Shown here: positions 53,490 through 61,319 of the stretch, one piece after another
Position numbering within the stretch: position 1 is the stretch's first letter
Layout of the letters: each line of letters begins with the position of its first letter
Origin: Lachnospiraceae bacterium
GTDB lineage: Bacteria; Bacillota; Clostridia; Lachnospirales; Lachnospiraceae
Direction of reading: 5' to 3'
Assembly (NCBI GenBank): GCA_017509985.1
Contig: JAFWOE010000019.1
Span: forward strand, 1-64,000
Length of the DNA: 64,000 nt
Translations under genes and position numbers: made by a program
Notes under the pieces: generated by a model
Seen by the model: the letters and a program-made list of their open reading frames with translations, nothing else
What the model was told of the DNA's origin: nothing
The model's database searches: none

Positions 53490-55724
53490 TCACTGCAGAC
53501 TCGCGTAATAATTGATCAGACAGCCGCAGGCGATGATCTTCTTCTCTTCTTCGGTCAGTCCGCCGCAGTGAAGCAGGAGCTCCGTCGTTCCTTCATCCGT
53601 GATAACAAAGCCCTTAAAGTCTTCCTCTCCGGCCAGGATCTTACTCTTTACGTCCGGAATGTATACCCAGTCGCCCGGTTTGAAATTGAACTGCACGTCT
53701 TTATCGATAGTGAAAGGTACTACACCCCAGTTGATGCAGTTGGAGCGGTAACGCTTCGTTGCGTATTCGTAGCAGATATTCGCAAAGCCGCCGAGTACCT
53801 TCTGACAGGAAGCAGCCTGCTCTCTTGCAGAGCCGTCGCCTGGCTTATTTGAAAAAATGCAGCTGCCGAAAGTCGTCTTTGCCGGATCTCCGCCGCAGGC
53901 TCCCAGTTTTGCTTTTATCTCTTCCGGAAGCTCGCCTTTCGCATTCATTTCCTCGATTTCCCGTGCCGCTTTGCTCCTCGGAACATAATCCGGCACGCGT
54001 CTGGAAAGCGCCAGATCCGAAAGCCGGATCGGATTGGAGCGGAAGCTGGAAGATTCCCCGGAAGGGATCAGCTCGTCGGTCGTGGTCACTTCATCATGGA
54101 TCACAGCACAAAGCTGCACCATCATATCCTCTTTGAGAGCCGGCATCCCGGGCCAGTTGGTGATATTCGGTCCAAGCCTCAGCTCCACGGAAGGATCCGC
54201 CTTTCCGAACCCGAAATAGCAGCGTTTCTGATAGATCTCATCCGTATAATGATACTCATGCGGCGTGATCTCGTAATCGATATCCGTGGCAGCCGTGAGT
54301 ATTCCTCCGTTTACGGCCGTTGCCGCAATGGATCTGGCATCCATAAGGCCTACCGCGCTGATCTGGCCTTCCGCCGGTTTGGAGCCTTCGCGGTTTGCAA
54401 AGTTCCTGGTGGCGTGCCTTATGGAGAACGCATTATGGGCAGGCGTATCTCCCGCTCCGAAGCACGGTCCGCAGAAGCAGGGCTTCAGCACCGCGCCGGC
54501 CTCAAACAGGTCGGATGCGATCCCGTCATTCATCAGCGCCAGGTTGATCGGTGTGGATGAAGGATAGACCGAAAGGTCAAAATAGCCGTTTCCTATGGAT
54601 TTGTCTCTTAAAATATCCGCTGCTTCGGCAATATTTTCATACATGCCTCCGGCACAGCCGACGATCACGCCCTGGTCGCAGTGAATGCGCCCCTGTTCGT
54701 CGATATTCCGGCAGAGATCCATCTTCACTTTTCCGGCCAGGGAGGCGTTGCACTCCTCTTCGATCTCTTTGAAGATGCGCTCCGGATCGGCCTGCAGCTC
54801 GTGGATCGTGTATGCTTTTGAGGGATGGAACGGCAGTGCGATCATGGACTCCATCTCGTCCAGACTGATCTTAATGAACCGGTCATAGACCGCTCCGTCT
54901 TCTATGTCGAGCTTTGCGTAGTCTTCCGGCCTTCCGATGTTTTCGTAATACTCTTTTACTTTTTCGTCCGTGATCCAGATCGAGCTGAGGCAGCTGGTCT
55001 CCGTGGTCATAACATCGATGCCGATGCGGAAGTCCATGGAAAGCTCCGCCACTCCGGGGCCGGCAAATTCCAGTATCCTGTTCTTTACCCAGCCATCCGG
55101 AAAGGTCTCGCCGACAAGCTTGATGGCCACATCATGCGGGCCGATGCCGTGGGGTACTTTTCCTTCAAGCCATACCAGCACGACTTCGGGATCCTCAACG
55201 TCCCAGGTGTTTTTCAGAAGCTGTTTGACCAGCTCGCCTCCGCCTTCGCCGACCCCCATCGTACCGTAGCAGCCGTACCGGGTATGGGAGTCCGAGCCGA
55301 GGACCATCTTCCCGCAGCCCGCCAGCTTTTCCCTTGCGAACTGGTGGATGACTGCCTGGTTCGGAGGTACATAGATCCCGCCGTATTTCATGGCCGCCGA
55401 AAGTCCGAACGCGTGATCATCTTCATTGATGGTCCCGCCGACGGCGCAGAGGCTGTTATGGCAGTTGGTCAGCGCATACGGCAGGGGGAATTCCTTCATT
55501 CCCGAAGCCCTGGCCGTCTGAATGATGTTTACAAAAGTGATATCGTGAGAGATCATCGCGTCATAGGTGATCCTCATCTTATTGTCTTCGATCCCCGTAT
55601 GGTCATGCGCCCGCAGGATCTTATAGGCCATCGTCTTCTCCCTTCCGGACGGGTCCGCGGCCGCCGGTACAGGGCAGTGATTTTCGATACGTACAGGTGA
55701 ACTGCTTTTCTCCAACATTGACAT
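53490..55724 (-). CDS. Aconitate hydratase family protein
   Basis: The 744-residue protein has the aconitase/hydratase domain with VLGSDSHTRYGCYGTMG, GVIVGCAGGMYEN, CFCGPCFGAGDTPAHN (cluster cysteines) and a swivel domain with YRSNCINWGVVPF. It resembles the monomeric AcnA/YbhJ type. It isomerises citrate to isocitrate between the citrate synthase and icd products. Two starts have good sites: the ATG at 55724 (GGAG) and that at 55631 (AGGGAGA, protein starting MAYKILRAHDHTGI); the longer is given, but the first 31 residues look non-conserved. Confidence 0.92.
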   Translation of the reverse strand: MSMLEKSSSPVRIENHCPVPAAADPSGREKTMAYKILRAHDHTGIEDNKMRITYDAMISHDITFVNIIQTARASGMKEFPLPYALTNCHNSLCAVGGTINEDDHAFGLSAAMKYGGIYVPPNQAVIHQFAREKLAGCGKMVLGSDSHTRYGCYGTMGVGEGGGELVKQLLKNTWDVEDPEVVLVWLEGKVPHGIGPHDVAIKLVGETFPDGWVKNRILEFAGPGVAELSMDFRIGIDVMTTETSCLSSIWITDEKVKEYYENIGRPEDYAKLDIEDGAVYDRFIKISLDEMESMIALPFHPSKAYTIHELQADPERIFKEIEEECNASLAGKVKMDLCRNIDEQGRIHCDQGVIVGCAGGMYENIAEAADILRDKSIGNGYFDLSVYPSSTPINLALMNDGIASDLFEAGAVLKPCFCGPCFGAGDTPAHNAFSIRHATRNFANREGSKPAEGQISAVGLMDARSIAATAVNGGILTAATDIDYEITPHEYHYTDEIYQKRCYFGFGKADPSVELRLGPNITNWPGMPALKEDMMVQLCAVIHDEVTTTDELIPSGESSSFRSNPIRLSDLALSRRVPDYVPRSKAAREIEEMNAKGELPEEIKAKLGACGGDPAKTTFGSCIFSNKPGDGSAREQAASCQKVLGGFANICYEYATKRYRSNCINWGVVPFTIDKDVQFNFKPGDWVYIPDVKSKILAGEEDFKGFVITDEGTTELLLHCGGLTEEEKKIIACGCLINYYASLQ

Positions 55725-55772
55725 GTTTTTTCTCCGTTATTGTTTTATGTATGTCTGCGTTTTCCGGTCCGC

Positions 55773-56429
55773 TTACTCTTCTCTGATCGCCTTGATGCTC
55801 TGAAGATGAGCCTGCGCATTTGCAACATGCTGATACATGGCTGCCTCGGCCATTATTTCATTGTGGGCCTCTATGGCTTCCAGTATTGCCTTGTGCTCCT
55901 CGACGGATTTCAGGGCGCGTTCCTTTTCGATGATCGATTTTCCCCTGTAATACTTGGTCTTTCTGTGCAGCAGGCTTAAGGTATCGTAAAGGATAACACT
56001 GGCGGAATAAGCATAGATCTTATGATGGAACTCGCTGTCATACTCCAGCTGCTTATCCAGATTGCCTTTTTCCAGATAATAGATCTGCAGATCCAGGGTT
56101 TCCTTCAGGTCTTTTATCTGTGCATCGTTTATGTTTTTTGCGCAGGCAGCTGCCGCAAGGCCTTCCACACCTTTTCGGATCCGGAAAAGATAGTCCGCAT
56201 CCACGTCATCGATACCGATAACCCTCATGCCTTTGCTGGAGTCTGCGATAAGATGTTCCTGCTCAAGCCTTCTTAAGGCTTCTCTTACGGGTGTCCGGCT
56301 GACGCCGAGTTCTTCAGAGATCTTAGCCTCTGTAATGATCGTTCCCCGTTCGTATTTTCTGGTAAGGATATCGTTCTCCAGACGGTCAAAAACCTGATCT
56401 GCAAGCGATACGGATCTGTTCGTTATCAT
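55773..56429 (-). CDS. GntR-family (FCD) transcriptional regulator of the citrate operon
   Basis: The 218-residue protein has an N-terminal GntR winged helix (LADQVFDRLENDILTRKYE to SRTPVREALRRLEQEHLI) and an all-helical FCD effector domain (FRIRKGVEGLAAAACA, EFHHKIYAYSAS with metal-binding His). The ATG at 56429 has GAAGGAGG at 8 bases. It lies inside the citrate-aconitase-icd operon, and a near-perfect palindrome with the GTATAC core overlaps the operon promoter, so autoregulation by a carboxylic acid is likely (inferred). Confidence 0.9.
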   Translation of the reverse strand: MITNRSVSLADQVFDRLENDILTRKYERGTIITEAKISEELGVSRTPVREALRRLEQEHLIADSSKGMRVIGIDDVDADYLFRIRKGVEGLAAAACAKNINDAQIKDLKETLDLQIYYLEKGNLDKQLEYDSEFHHKIYAYSASVILYDTLSLLHRKTKYYRGKSIIEKERALKSVEEHKAILEAIEAHNEIMAEAAMYQHVANAQAHLQSIKAIREE

Positions 56430-56443
56430 ATCTGACGCCTCCT

Positions 56444-57823
56444 TCACCCTCTGGGCAAGTATTTGTTATCGGAAAACTCCGCGATCTTCGTTTCCAGTTC
56501 CTGGGCACTGAGGGTCGTAACACGCCCTCCCTCGTATTCATGATCGATCCATTCCTTCAGCCGGAATACCAGAGGATCATGCTTGTCGACAAGGTCCGGA
56601 CCCTCAAGGTCATAATTGTCATTGATCCAGTAGGCGATGCCGGCCAGTCCGGAAGTTTTTCCAATCAGGACGGAAGGACGCTTGTTGAGCAGTTTCTTCG
56701 TATCGAAGATGTTGTAGATCTCCTCATCCTTCATAAGGCCGTCCGCATGGATGCCCGCACGTGTAACATTAAAGTACCGCCCTACAAACGGAGTCATCGG
56801 CGGGATCGAATAGCCGATCTCGTTGGTAAAATACTCCGCGATCTCCGTGATCGCCGTCGGGTCCATACCGTCCAGAGATCCACGCAGGGAAGCATATTCG
56901 ATGACCATGGCCTCAAGCGGCACGTTGCCGGAACGCTCCCCGACGCCCAGAAGCGAACAGTTGACAGCGCTCGCACCATACAGCCATGCAGTCGAGGCAT
57001 TCGCTACAGCCTTATAGAAATCATTATGCCCGTGCCATTCGATCATTTCGCTGCGAACATCGGAATAGTGCTGCAGGCCGTAGATGATCCCCGGTACGCT
57101 TCTCGGGATCGCGACTTCCGGATACGGAACGCCGTAGCCCATGGTATCGCAGGCACGGATCTTGACAGGGATCCCGGCATCGGCGGACATCTTCATGAGT
57201 TCGTTAACAAACGGAATGACAAAGCCGTAGAAATCAGCCCGGGTAAGGTCTTCCAGATGGCATCTGGGTGCGATCCCCGCCTCAAAGGCAAGCGCAACGG
57301 TCTTCAGATAATGATCCATCGCTTCTCTCCGGCTCATCTTCAGCTTGTTGAAGATATGATAGTCGGAACAGGAAGTCAGGATACCCGTTTCACGGATCCC
57401 CAGATCCTTTACAAGGGCGAAGTCCTCCTTGGTCGCACGGATCCAGGTCGTGATCTCCGGGAATGTCAGCCCCAGATCCTGGCACTCCTCAATGGCTTTG
57501 CGGTCCTTTTCGCTGTATACAAAAAACTCGGACTGACGGATCAGGCCGAACGGTCCGCCGAGTTTGCTCATCAGTTTGAAGATCTCAACGATCTGTTCCA
57601 CCGTATAAGGCTCAACCGACTGCTGGCCGTCCCGGAAGGTCGTATCCGTGATCCAGATGTCTTCCGGCATTCCCATGGGAACACGCCTGTGGTTGAAAGA
57701 AATACGCGGCACATCCTCATATGTATAAAGATCTCTGTAGAGATTCGGTTCTTCCACATCCTGCAGCTGGTAAATATAGCTCTTCTGTTCCAGCAGGTTT
57801 GTTTTTCCGGAAAGCTCTAACAT
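56444..57823 (-). CDS. Re-type citrate synthase (HMG-like/homocitrate synthase family)
   Basis: The 459-residue protein has an HMGL/DRE-TIM barrel: DIWITDTTFRDGQQS, PRCHLEDLTRADF, the metal His pair IEWHGHNDF and NCSLLGVGERSGNVPLE. It is longer than most homocitrate synthases and looks like the clostridial Re-citrate synthase described from Clostridium kluyveri. The operon partners aconitase and isocitrate dehydrogenase support citrate rather than homocitrate as product. A homocitrate synthase reading is possible but less consistent. AGGAGG precedes the ATG. Confidence 0.85.
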   Translation of the reverse strand: MLELSGKTNLLEQKSYIYQLQDVEEPNLYRDLYTYEDVPRISFNHRRVPMGMPEDIWITDTTFRDGQQSVEPYTVEQIVEIFKLMSKLGGPFGLIRQSEFFVYSEKDRKAIEECQDLGLTFPEITTWIRATKEDFALVKDLGIRETGILTSCSDYHIFNKLKMSRREAMDHYLKTVALAFEAGIAPRCHLEDLTRADFYGFVIPFVNELMKMSADAGIPVKIRACDTMGYGVPYPEVAIPRSVPGIIYGLQHYSDVRSEMIEWHGHNDFYKAVANASTAWLYGASAVNCSLLGVGERSGNVPLEAMVIEYASLRGSLDGMDPTAITEIAEYFTNEIGYSIPPMTPFVGRYFNVTRAGIHADGLMKDEEIYNIFDTKKLLNKRPSVLIGKTSGLAGIAYWINDNYDLEGPDLVDKHDPLVFRLKEWIDHEYEGGRVTTLSAQELETKIAEFSDNKYLPRG

Positions 57824-57846
57824 TCATGTATCCTCCTTTTTACGAA

Positions 57847-57887
57847 TAATTGTATACGATTATACTTGTATGTCCAAAATATGTCAA
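57847..57887 (-). promoter_or_regulatory. Promoter and GntR-type operator of the citrate operon
   Basis: On the minus strand a perfect TTGACA (57887-57882) and perfect TATAAT (57864-57859) are spaced by 17 bases. TAATTGTATACGATTA at 57847-57862 is palindromic at 14 of 16 positions, with the GTATAC core common in FCD-type GntR operators, and overlaps the -10 box and start point. A repressor bound there would block the polymerase. Confidence 0.75.
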
Positions 57888-57907
57888 TACGTTAATGCGG
57901 GAAAGTG

Positions 57908-57975
57908 AAAGACGGCAGGGCCGGCCTGCCGTCTTTCGCACTGAGTAAAAAAGGACGGTTCCTTCGAACCGTCCC
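57908..57975 (-). terminator. Tandem terminators after tsf
   Basis: GGACGGTT...AACCGTCC (57953-57974) is followed on the minus strand by TTTTTT, and a second hairpin AAAGACGGCAGG...CCTGCCGTCTTT (57908-57936) lies beyond it. The first serves tsf; the second lacks a T-run and may be a backup. Confidence 0.8.
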
Positions 57976-57996
57976 TGAAATCATTATTTTAAGGAA

Positions 57997-58935
57997 TCAC
58001 ATCCCCATCTGCTTGGCAACCTCTGCCGCGAAGTCCTCTTCCTTCTTTTCGATACCTTCGCCGGTTTCGAATCTTACGAAGCCCTTGATATTGATGTTCG
58101 CACCGTTTGCCTTGGCAACCTGGGCAATGTAGGAAGCAACATTCTGCTTTCCGTCTTCTGCCTTAACGTAAACCTGATCCAGGAGGCAGATCTCTTTCAG
58201 CTCTTTGTTGACACGGCCCATGATCATGCCTTCGATAACCTTTTCGGGTTTCTGGGATTCCTTGGGATCGTTCATGATCTGGCTGCGAAGGATCTCTTTC
58301 TCATGTGCGATGTATTCTTCGGAGATCTCATTCTTGTTGGTGTAGAGGGGCTTCAGAGCAGCAACCTGCATGGCAATGTTTTTGCCCATCTCTTTGATCT
58401 CGTCATTGACAACGTCGGTCTCAACATCAACGAGAACACCGATCTTGCCGCCCATATGAGTGTAAAGGGCTACAAAACCGTTTTCTTCCGCAACCTGCTG
58501 GAAACGACGGATCTTCAGATTCTCGCCGATAACCGCGATCTGTCCCGCGAGTGCTTCGTTCACGGTCTTTGCCGGATCCTCTTTCCAGGGCTCTGCAAGG
58601 AAAGCGTCGATATCTGCTGCCTCGGTATCCATTGCCTGTGCGGCAACCTTTGCAACATAATCACGGAATACTTCGTTCTTGGCAACAAAGTCGGTCTCCG
58701 AATTCACTTCTACGGCAACCGCCTTCTTCTGGGCATCGTCTGCTGCAAGCATAACGATACCTTCCGCAGCGATCCTGCCGGCCTTTTTCTGTGCGGTAGC
58801 AAGGCCCTTCTCACGAAGCCATTCAATCGATTTATCCATATCGCCGTCGGTAGCGGAAAGAGCTTTTTTGCAATCCATCATTCCGGCGCCTGTCATTTCA
58901 CGCAGTTCCTTGACCATTGCAGCTGTAATAGCCAT
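57997..58935 (-). CDS. tsf: Translation elongation factor Ts
   Basis: The 312-residue protein begins MAITAAMVKELREMTGAGMMDCKKAL, truncated here to the key GAGMMDCKKAL and VNSETDFVAKNEVFRDYV motifs that contact EF-Tu. It catalyses nucleotide exchange on EF-Tu. Follows rpsB on the same strand, separated by 121 bases that contain a possible micro-gene. GGAGGAA precedes the ATG. Confidence 0.97.
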   Translation of the reverse strand: MAITAAMVKELREMTGAGMMDCKKALSATDGDMDKSIEWLREKGLATAQKKAGRIAAEGIVMLAADDAQKKAVAVEVNSETDFVAKNEVFRDYVAKVAAQAMDTEAADIDAFLAEPWKEDPAKTVNEALAGQIAVIGENLKIRRFQQVAEENGFVALYTHMGGKIGVLVDVETDVVNDEIKEMGKNIAMQVAALKPLYTNKNEISEEYIAHEKEILRSQIMNDPKESQKPEKVIEGMIMGRVNKELKEICLLDQVYVKAEDGKQNVASYIAQVAKANGANINIKGFVRFETGEGIEKKEEDFAAEVAKQMGM

Positions 58936-58953
58936 TTTTTATTCCTCCGTTCT

Positions 58954-59034
58954 TTACTTCTTTTCTTTTTTCGCATCCATATAAGCCCCGGCTGCCTTTA
59001 TCAGGATGAAAAGGACCAGGATGCATAATTTCAT
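58954..59034 (-). CDS. Possible 26-residue single-helix membrane peptide
   Basis: A short frame between rpsB and tsf encodes MKLCILVLFILIKAAGAYM then DAKKEKK, a hydrophobic helix with a basic end, on the same strand as its neighbours. No clear ribosome binding site precedes its ATG, which counts against it. Reported as a candidate only. Confidence 0.25.
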   Translation of the reverse strand: MKLCILVLFILIKAAGAYMDAKKEKK

Positions 59035-59056
59035 CGCTTTTTTATTTATTGTTTTC

Positions 59057-59821
59057 TTATGCTTCTGCGTTTTCATCGACATCCGCTGTATAGGCCTGTC
59101 CGTCCTCAACGACTTCGATCTCATCCTCTTCGAGGATCTCACCCTGCTTGGCTTCGATGACTGCGTCAGCCATCTTGCCTGCAATCAGTTTGATCGCACG
59201 GATCGCGTCGTCATTGCCGGGGATAACATAGTCGAGTTCTTCCGGATCGCAGTTCGTATCGCAGATACCTACAAGCGGTATTCCGAGAACGTGCGCTTCC
59301 TGAACACAGATGCGTTCTTTCTTGGGATCAACAACGAAGATGATGTCCGGGAGCTTCTTCATATCCTTGATTCCGCCCAGGTTCTTCTGAAGTTTTTCGA
59401 GCTCTTTGTTGAGTGCGATTACTTCCTTCTTGGGAAGAACGTCGAAGGTCCCGTCTTCTGCCATCTTCTCGATATCTTTAAGACGTTTGATACGGCTCTG
59501 GATTGTTTTGAAGTTGGTAAGCATTCCGCCGAGCCATCTTTCATTTACATAGAACATTCCGCAGCGGGTCGCTTCTGCTGCGATGGCATCCTGTGCCTGT
59601 TTCTTGGTTCCGACAAAAAGTACGGTGCCGCCGGCTGCAGCGCAGTCTGCGATCGCGTTGTAAGCGTCATCTACCATGCCGACGGTCTTCTGAAGGTCGA
59701 TGATGTAGATACCGTTTCTTTCGGTGTAGATGTACGGAGCCATCTTGGGGTTCCATCTTCTTGTCTGGTGACCGAAGTGTACGCCTGCTTCAAGCAGCTG
59801 TTTCATTGAAATTACGCCCAT
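59057..59821 (-). CDS. rpsB: 30S ribosomal protein uS2
   Basis: The 254-residue protein has [39 protein letters not shown] and [20 protein letters not shown]. It binds late to the 30S subunit with bS1. The acidic tail ([14 protein letters not shown]) is typical of clostridial copies. First gene of rpsB-tsf. Confidence 0.97.
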   Translation of the reverse strand: MGVISMKQLLEAGVHFGHQTRRWNPKMAPYIYTERNGIYIIDLQKTVGMVDDAYNAIADCAAAGGTVLFVGTKKQAQDAIAAEATRCGMFYVNERWLGGMLTNFKTIQSRIKRLKDIEKMAEDGTFDVLPKKEVIALNKELEKLQKNLGGIKDMKKLPDIIFVVDPKKERICVQEAHVLGIPLVGICDTNCDPEELDYVIPGNDDAIRAIKLIAGKMADAVIEAKQGEILEEDEIEVVEDGQAYTADVDENAEA

Positions 59822-59933
59822 GTTTTGTTTCTCCTTTTTTGGTTTTTTCTTCCCCGCACGTCACTCCTTAAGACGACCTGTCATAAAGGCACCGGTCTTA
59901 CAGTCTGTGCAGGTGTTTTTTACGAGCCTTACT

Positions 59934-59963
59934 ACTATATCACAGGGGCTGCAGCAAAAGCAA
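59934..59963 (-). promoter_or_regulatory. Promoter of rpsB-tsf
   Basis: On the minus strand TTGCTT (59963-59958) and TATAGT (59939-59934) are spaced by 18 bases, about 110 bases before the rpsB start. The leader between them is short and without an obvious conserved structure. Confidence 0.5.
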
Positions 59964-59970
59964 GATATAA

Positions 59971-60016
59971 TTTTATCGTCTGTATGCTTCCGAAGTCCGG
60001 AAACATGCAGACGATA
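59971..60016 (-). terminator. Terminator after the YciI gene
   Basis: ATCGTCTG and CAGACGAT with an inner TTTCCG/CGGAA stem form a hairpin on the minus strand at about 59971-60016, followed by AAAATTATAT. It is A/T- rather than T-rich, so termination strength is uncertain. Confidence 0.45.
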
Positions 60017-60048
60017 AGATTTCACCATGCTTATACTGCCGTCCGTGT

Positions 60049-60348
60049 TTATTCAAACCATTCACGGACCGAATCCTGACACTTGAACATGCAGAATTCA
60101 ATGACATCATACTTCTGAAGTCCGGACTTCAGGAGCGGGTCGTTCTCTCCGAACTCCTTTGCCCACTCTTCACTTTCGCCCCTCACGACCATCACTCCGC
60201 TTCCGGCCGGTTTGGGACCGCCGAACAGAAGCGTCCCGTCAGCAAAAAACTTTGATGTATATACTTTGTGCTCTGCCAGGACCGCATCGAAGTCAACGCC
60301 TTCGGGAGCGTTTTCACTGTCTCTTCCGTTGAGGATAAAATACTTCAT
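60049..60348 (-). CDS. YciI-related domain protein
   Basis: The 99-residue ferredoxin-fold protein starts MKYFILNGRD and has the YCII pattern with a His near HKVYTSKFFADGTLL and a DPLLKSGLQKYDVIEF segment. Family members are small dimeric enzymes or binding proteins, often of unknown role. Follows metA on the same strand. Confidence 0.75.
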   Translation of the reverse strand: MKYFILNGRDSENAPEGVDFDAVLAEHKVYTSKFFADGTLLFGGPKPAGSGVMVVRGESEEWAKEFGENDPLLKSGLQKYDVIEFCMFKCQDSVREWFE

Positions 60349-60372
60349 AATTCCTCCTTTTGCACTTGGTTG

Positions 60373-61299
60373 CTACACCAGTTTCTTTATATCGGTAATG
60401 ATATAAGGCGTCCTCTGATATACGTAGTAGTTCAGCCAGTTCATATAGAGATTGATGGAATGCGACCTCCATCTCAGCAGCGGCCTCTTAGCCGGATCGT
60501 CGTCTTCGAAGTAATTCACGGGCGGTTTTATGTCCAGTCCTTTATTTATGTCTCTTTCGTATTCCTGCTGAAGGGTGAGGCGGTCATACTCAGGATGTCC
60601 CTGAACGAAGATCTTTTTTCCGAGATCCGCCGACCCCAGAAAGAAGCCCGCCTCTTTGGACGCGGCATGGATTATGATCTTGTCGCATTTCCGGATTTCT
60701 TCCAGCGGGGTATCCGCGTTTCTGGAATGCGGGGCCAGAAAGACATCGTCAAAGCCGCGAAGGATCGGCAGCCTCCTGTGCTGCACCTCATGCCAGAACA
60801 CCCCGAAGATCTTTTCCGGAAGATTGCGCTTCTTCAGCCCGTAGAAGTAATACATCGCAGCCTGGGCGGCCCAGCACTGGTACATGACCGATGTGACGTG
60901 CCTTTCGCTCCATTCGAAAATCCTCGTCAGCTCGTCCCAGTAATCGACCTCCTCGAACTCAAGAAGCTCGACCGGCGCGCCGGTAATGATCATTCCGTCA
61001 AAGGTGTCTTCCTTGATGTCTTCGAACTCCACGTAAAAACGGTTGAGGTGGCTTAAGGATGCATTCTTGAACTCATGCGAGGCAACCTTCATAAAAGTGA
61101 CGTCGACCTGAAGGGCAGAATTGGAAAGGCACCGCAGGTTCTGCAGTTCCGCCTCCTCTTTTTTGGGCATAAGGTTGAGGAAAAGGATGCTTAAGGGACG
61201 GATATCCTGATGGAGCGCCCGTTCTTCATCCATTACAAATATGTTCTCTCTCTCCAGTATCTCTCTGGCCGGCAGGTCTTTTTGAACTTTAATAGGCAT
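60373..61299 (-). CDS. metA: Homoserine O-acetyltransferase (MetA type)
   Basis: The 308-residue protein has the MetA fold with catalytic Cys142 in MYQCWAAQA and LNLMPKKEEAE. Residue 111 is Glu (ITGAPVELLEF), which in characterised enzymes favours acetyl-CoA; succinyl enzymes have Gly there, so the acetyl form is expected. It makes O-acetylhomoserine for methionine synthesis. No SAM riboswitch is possible in the 20 bases upstream; it follows ligA directly. Confidence 0.94.
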   Translation of the reverse strand: MPIKVQKDLPAREILERENIFVMDEERALHQDIRPLSILFLNLMPKKEEAELQNLRCLSNSALQVDVTFMKVASHEFKNASLSHLNRFYVEFEDIKEDTFDGMIITGAPVELLEFEEVDYWDELTRIFEWSERHVTSVMYQCWAAQAAMYYFYGLKKRNLPEKIFGVFWHEVQHRRLPILRGFDDVFLAPHSRNADTPLEEIRKCDKIIIHAASKEAGFFLGSADLGKKIFVQGHPEYDRLTLQQEYERDINKGLDIKPPVNYFEDDDPAKRPLLRWRSHSINLYMNWLNYYVYQRTPYIITDIKKLV

Positions 61300-61319
61300 T
61301 TATCATCATCTCCTGTGAG

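Noticed and set aside
61300..61319. SAM or T-box leader before metA
   Set aside because: Only 20 bases separate ligA from metA, too short for any such element.
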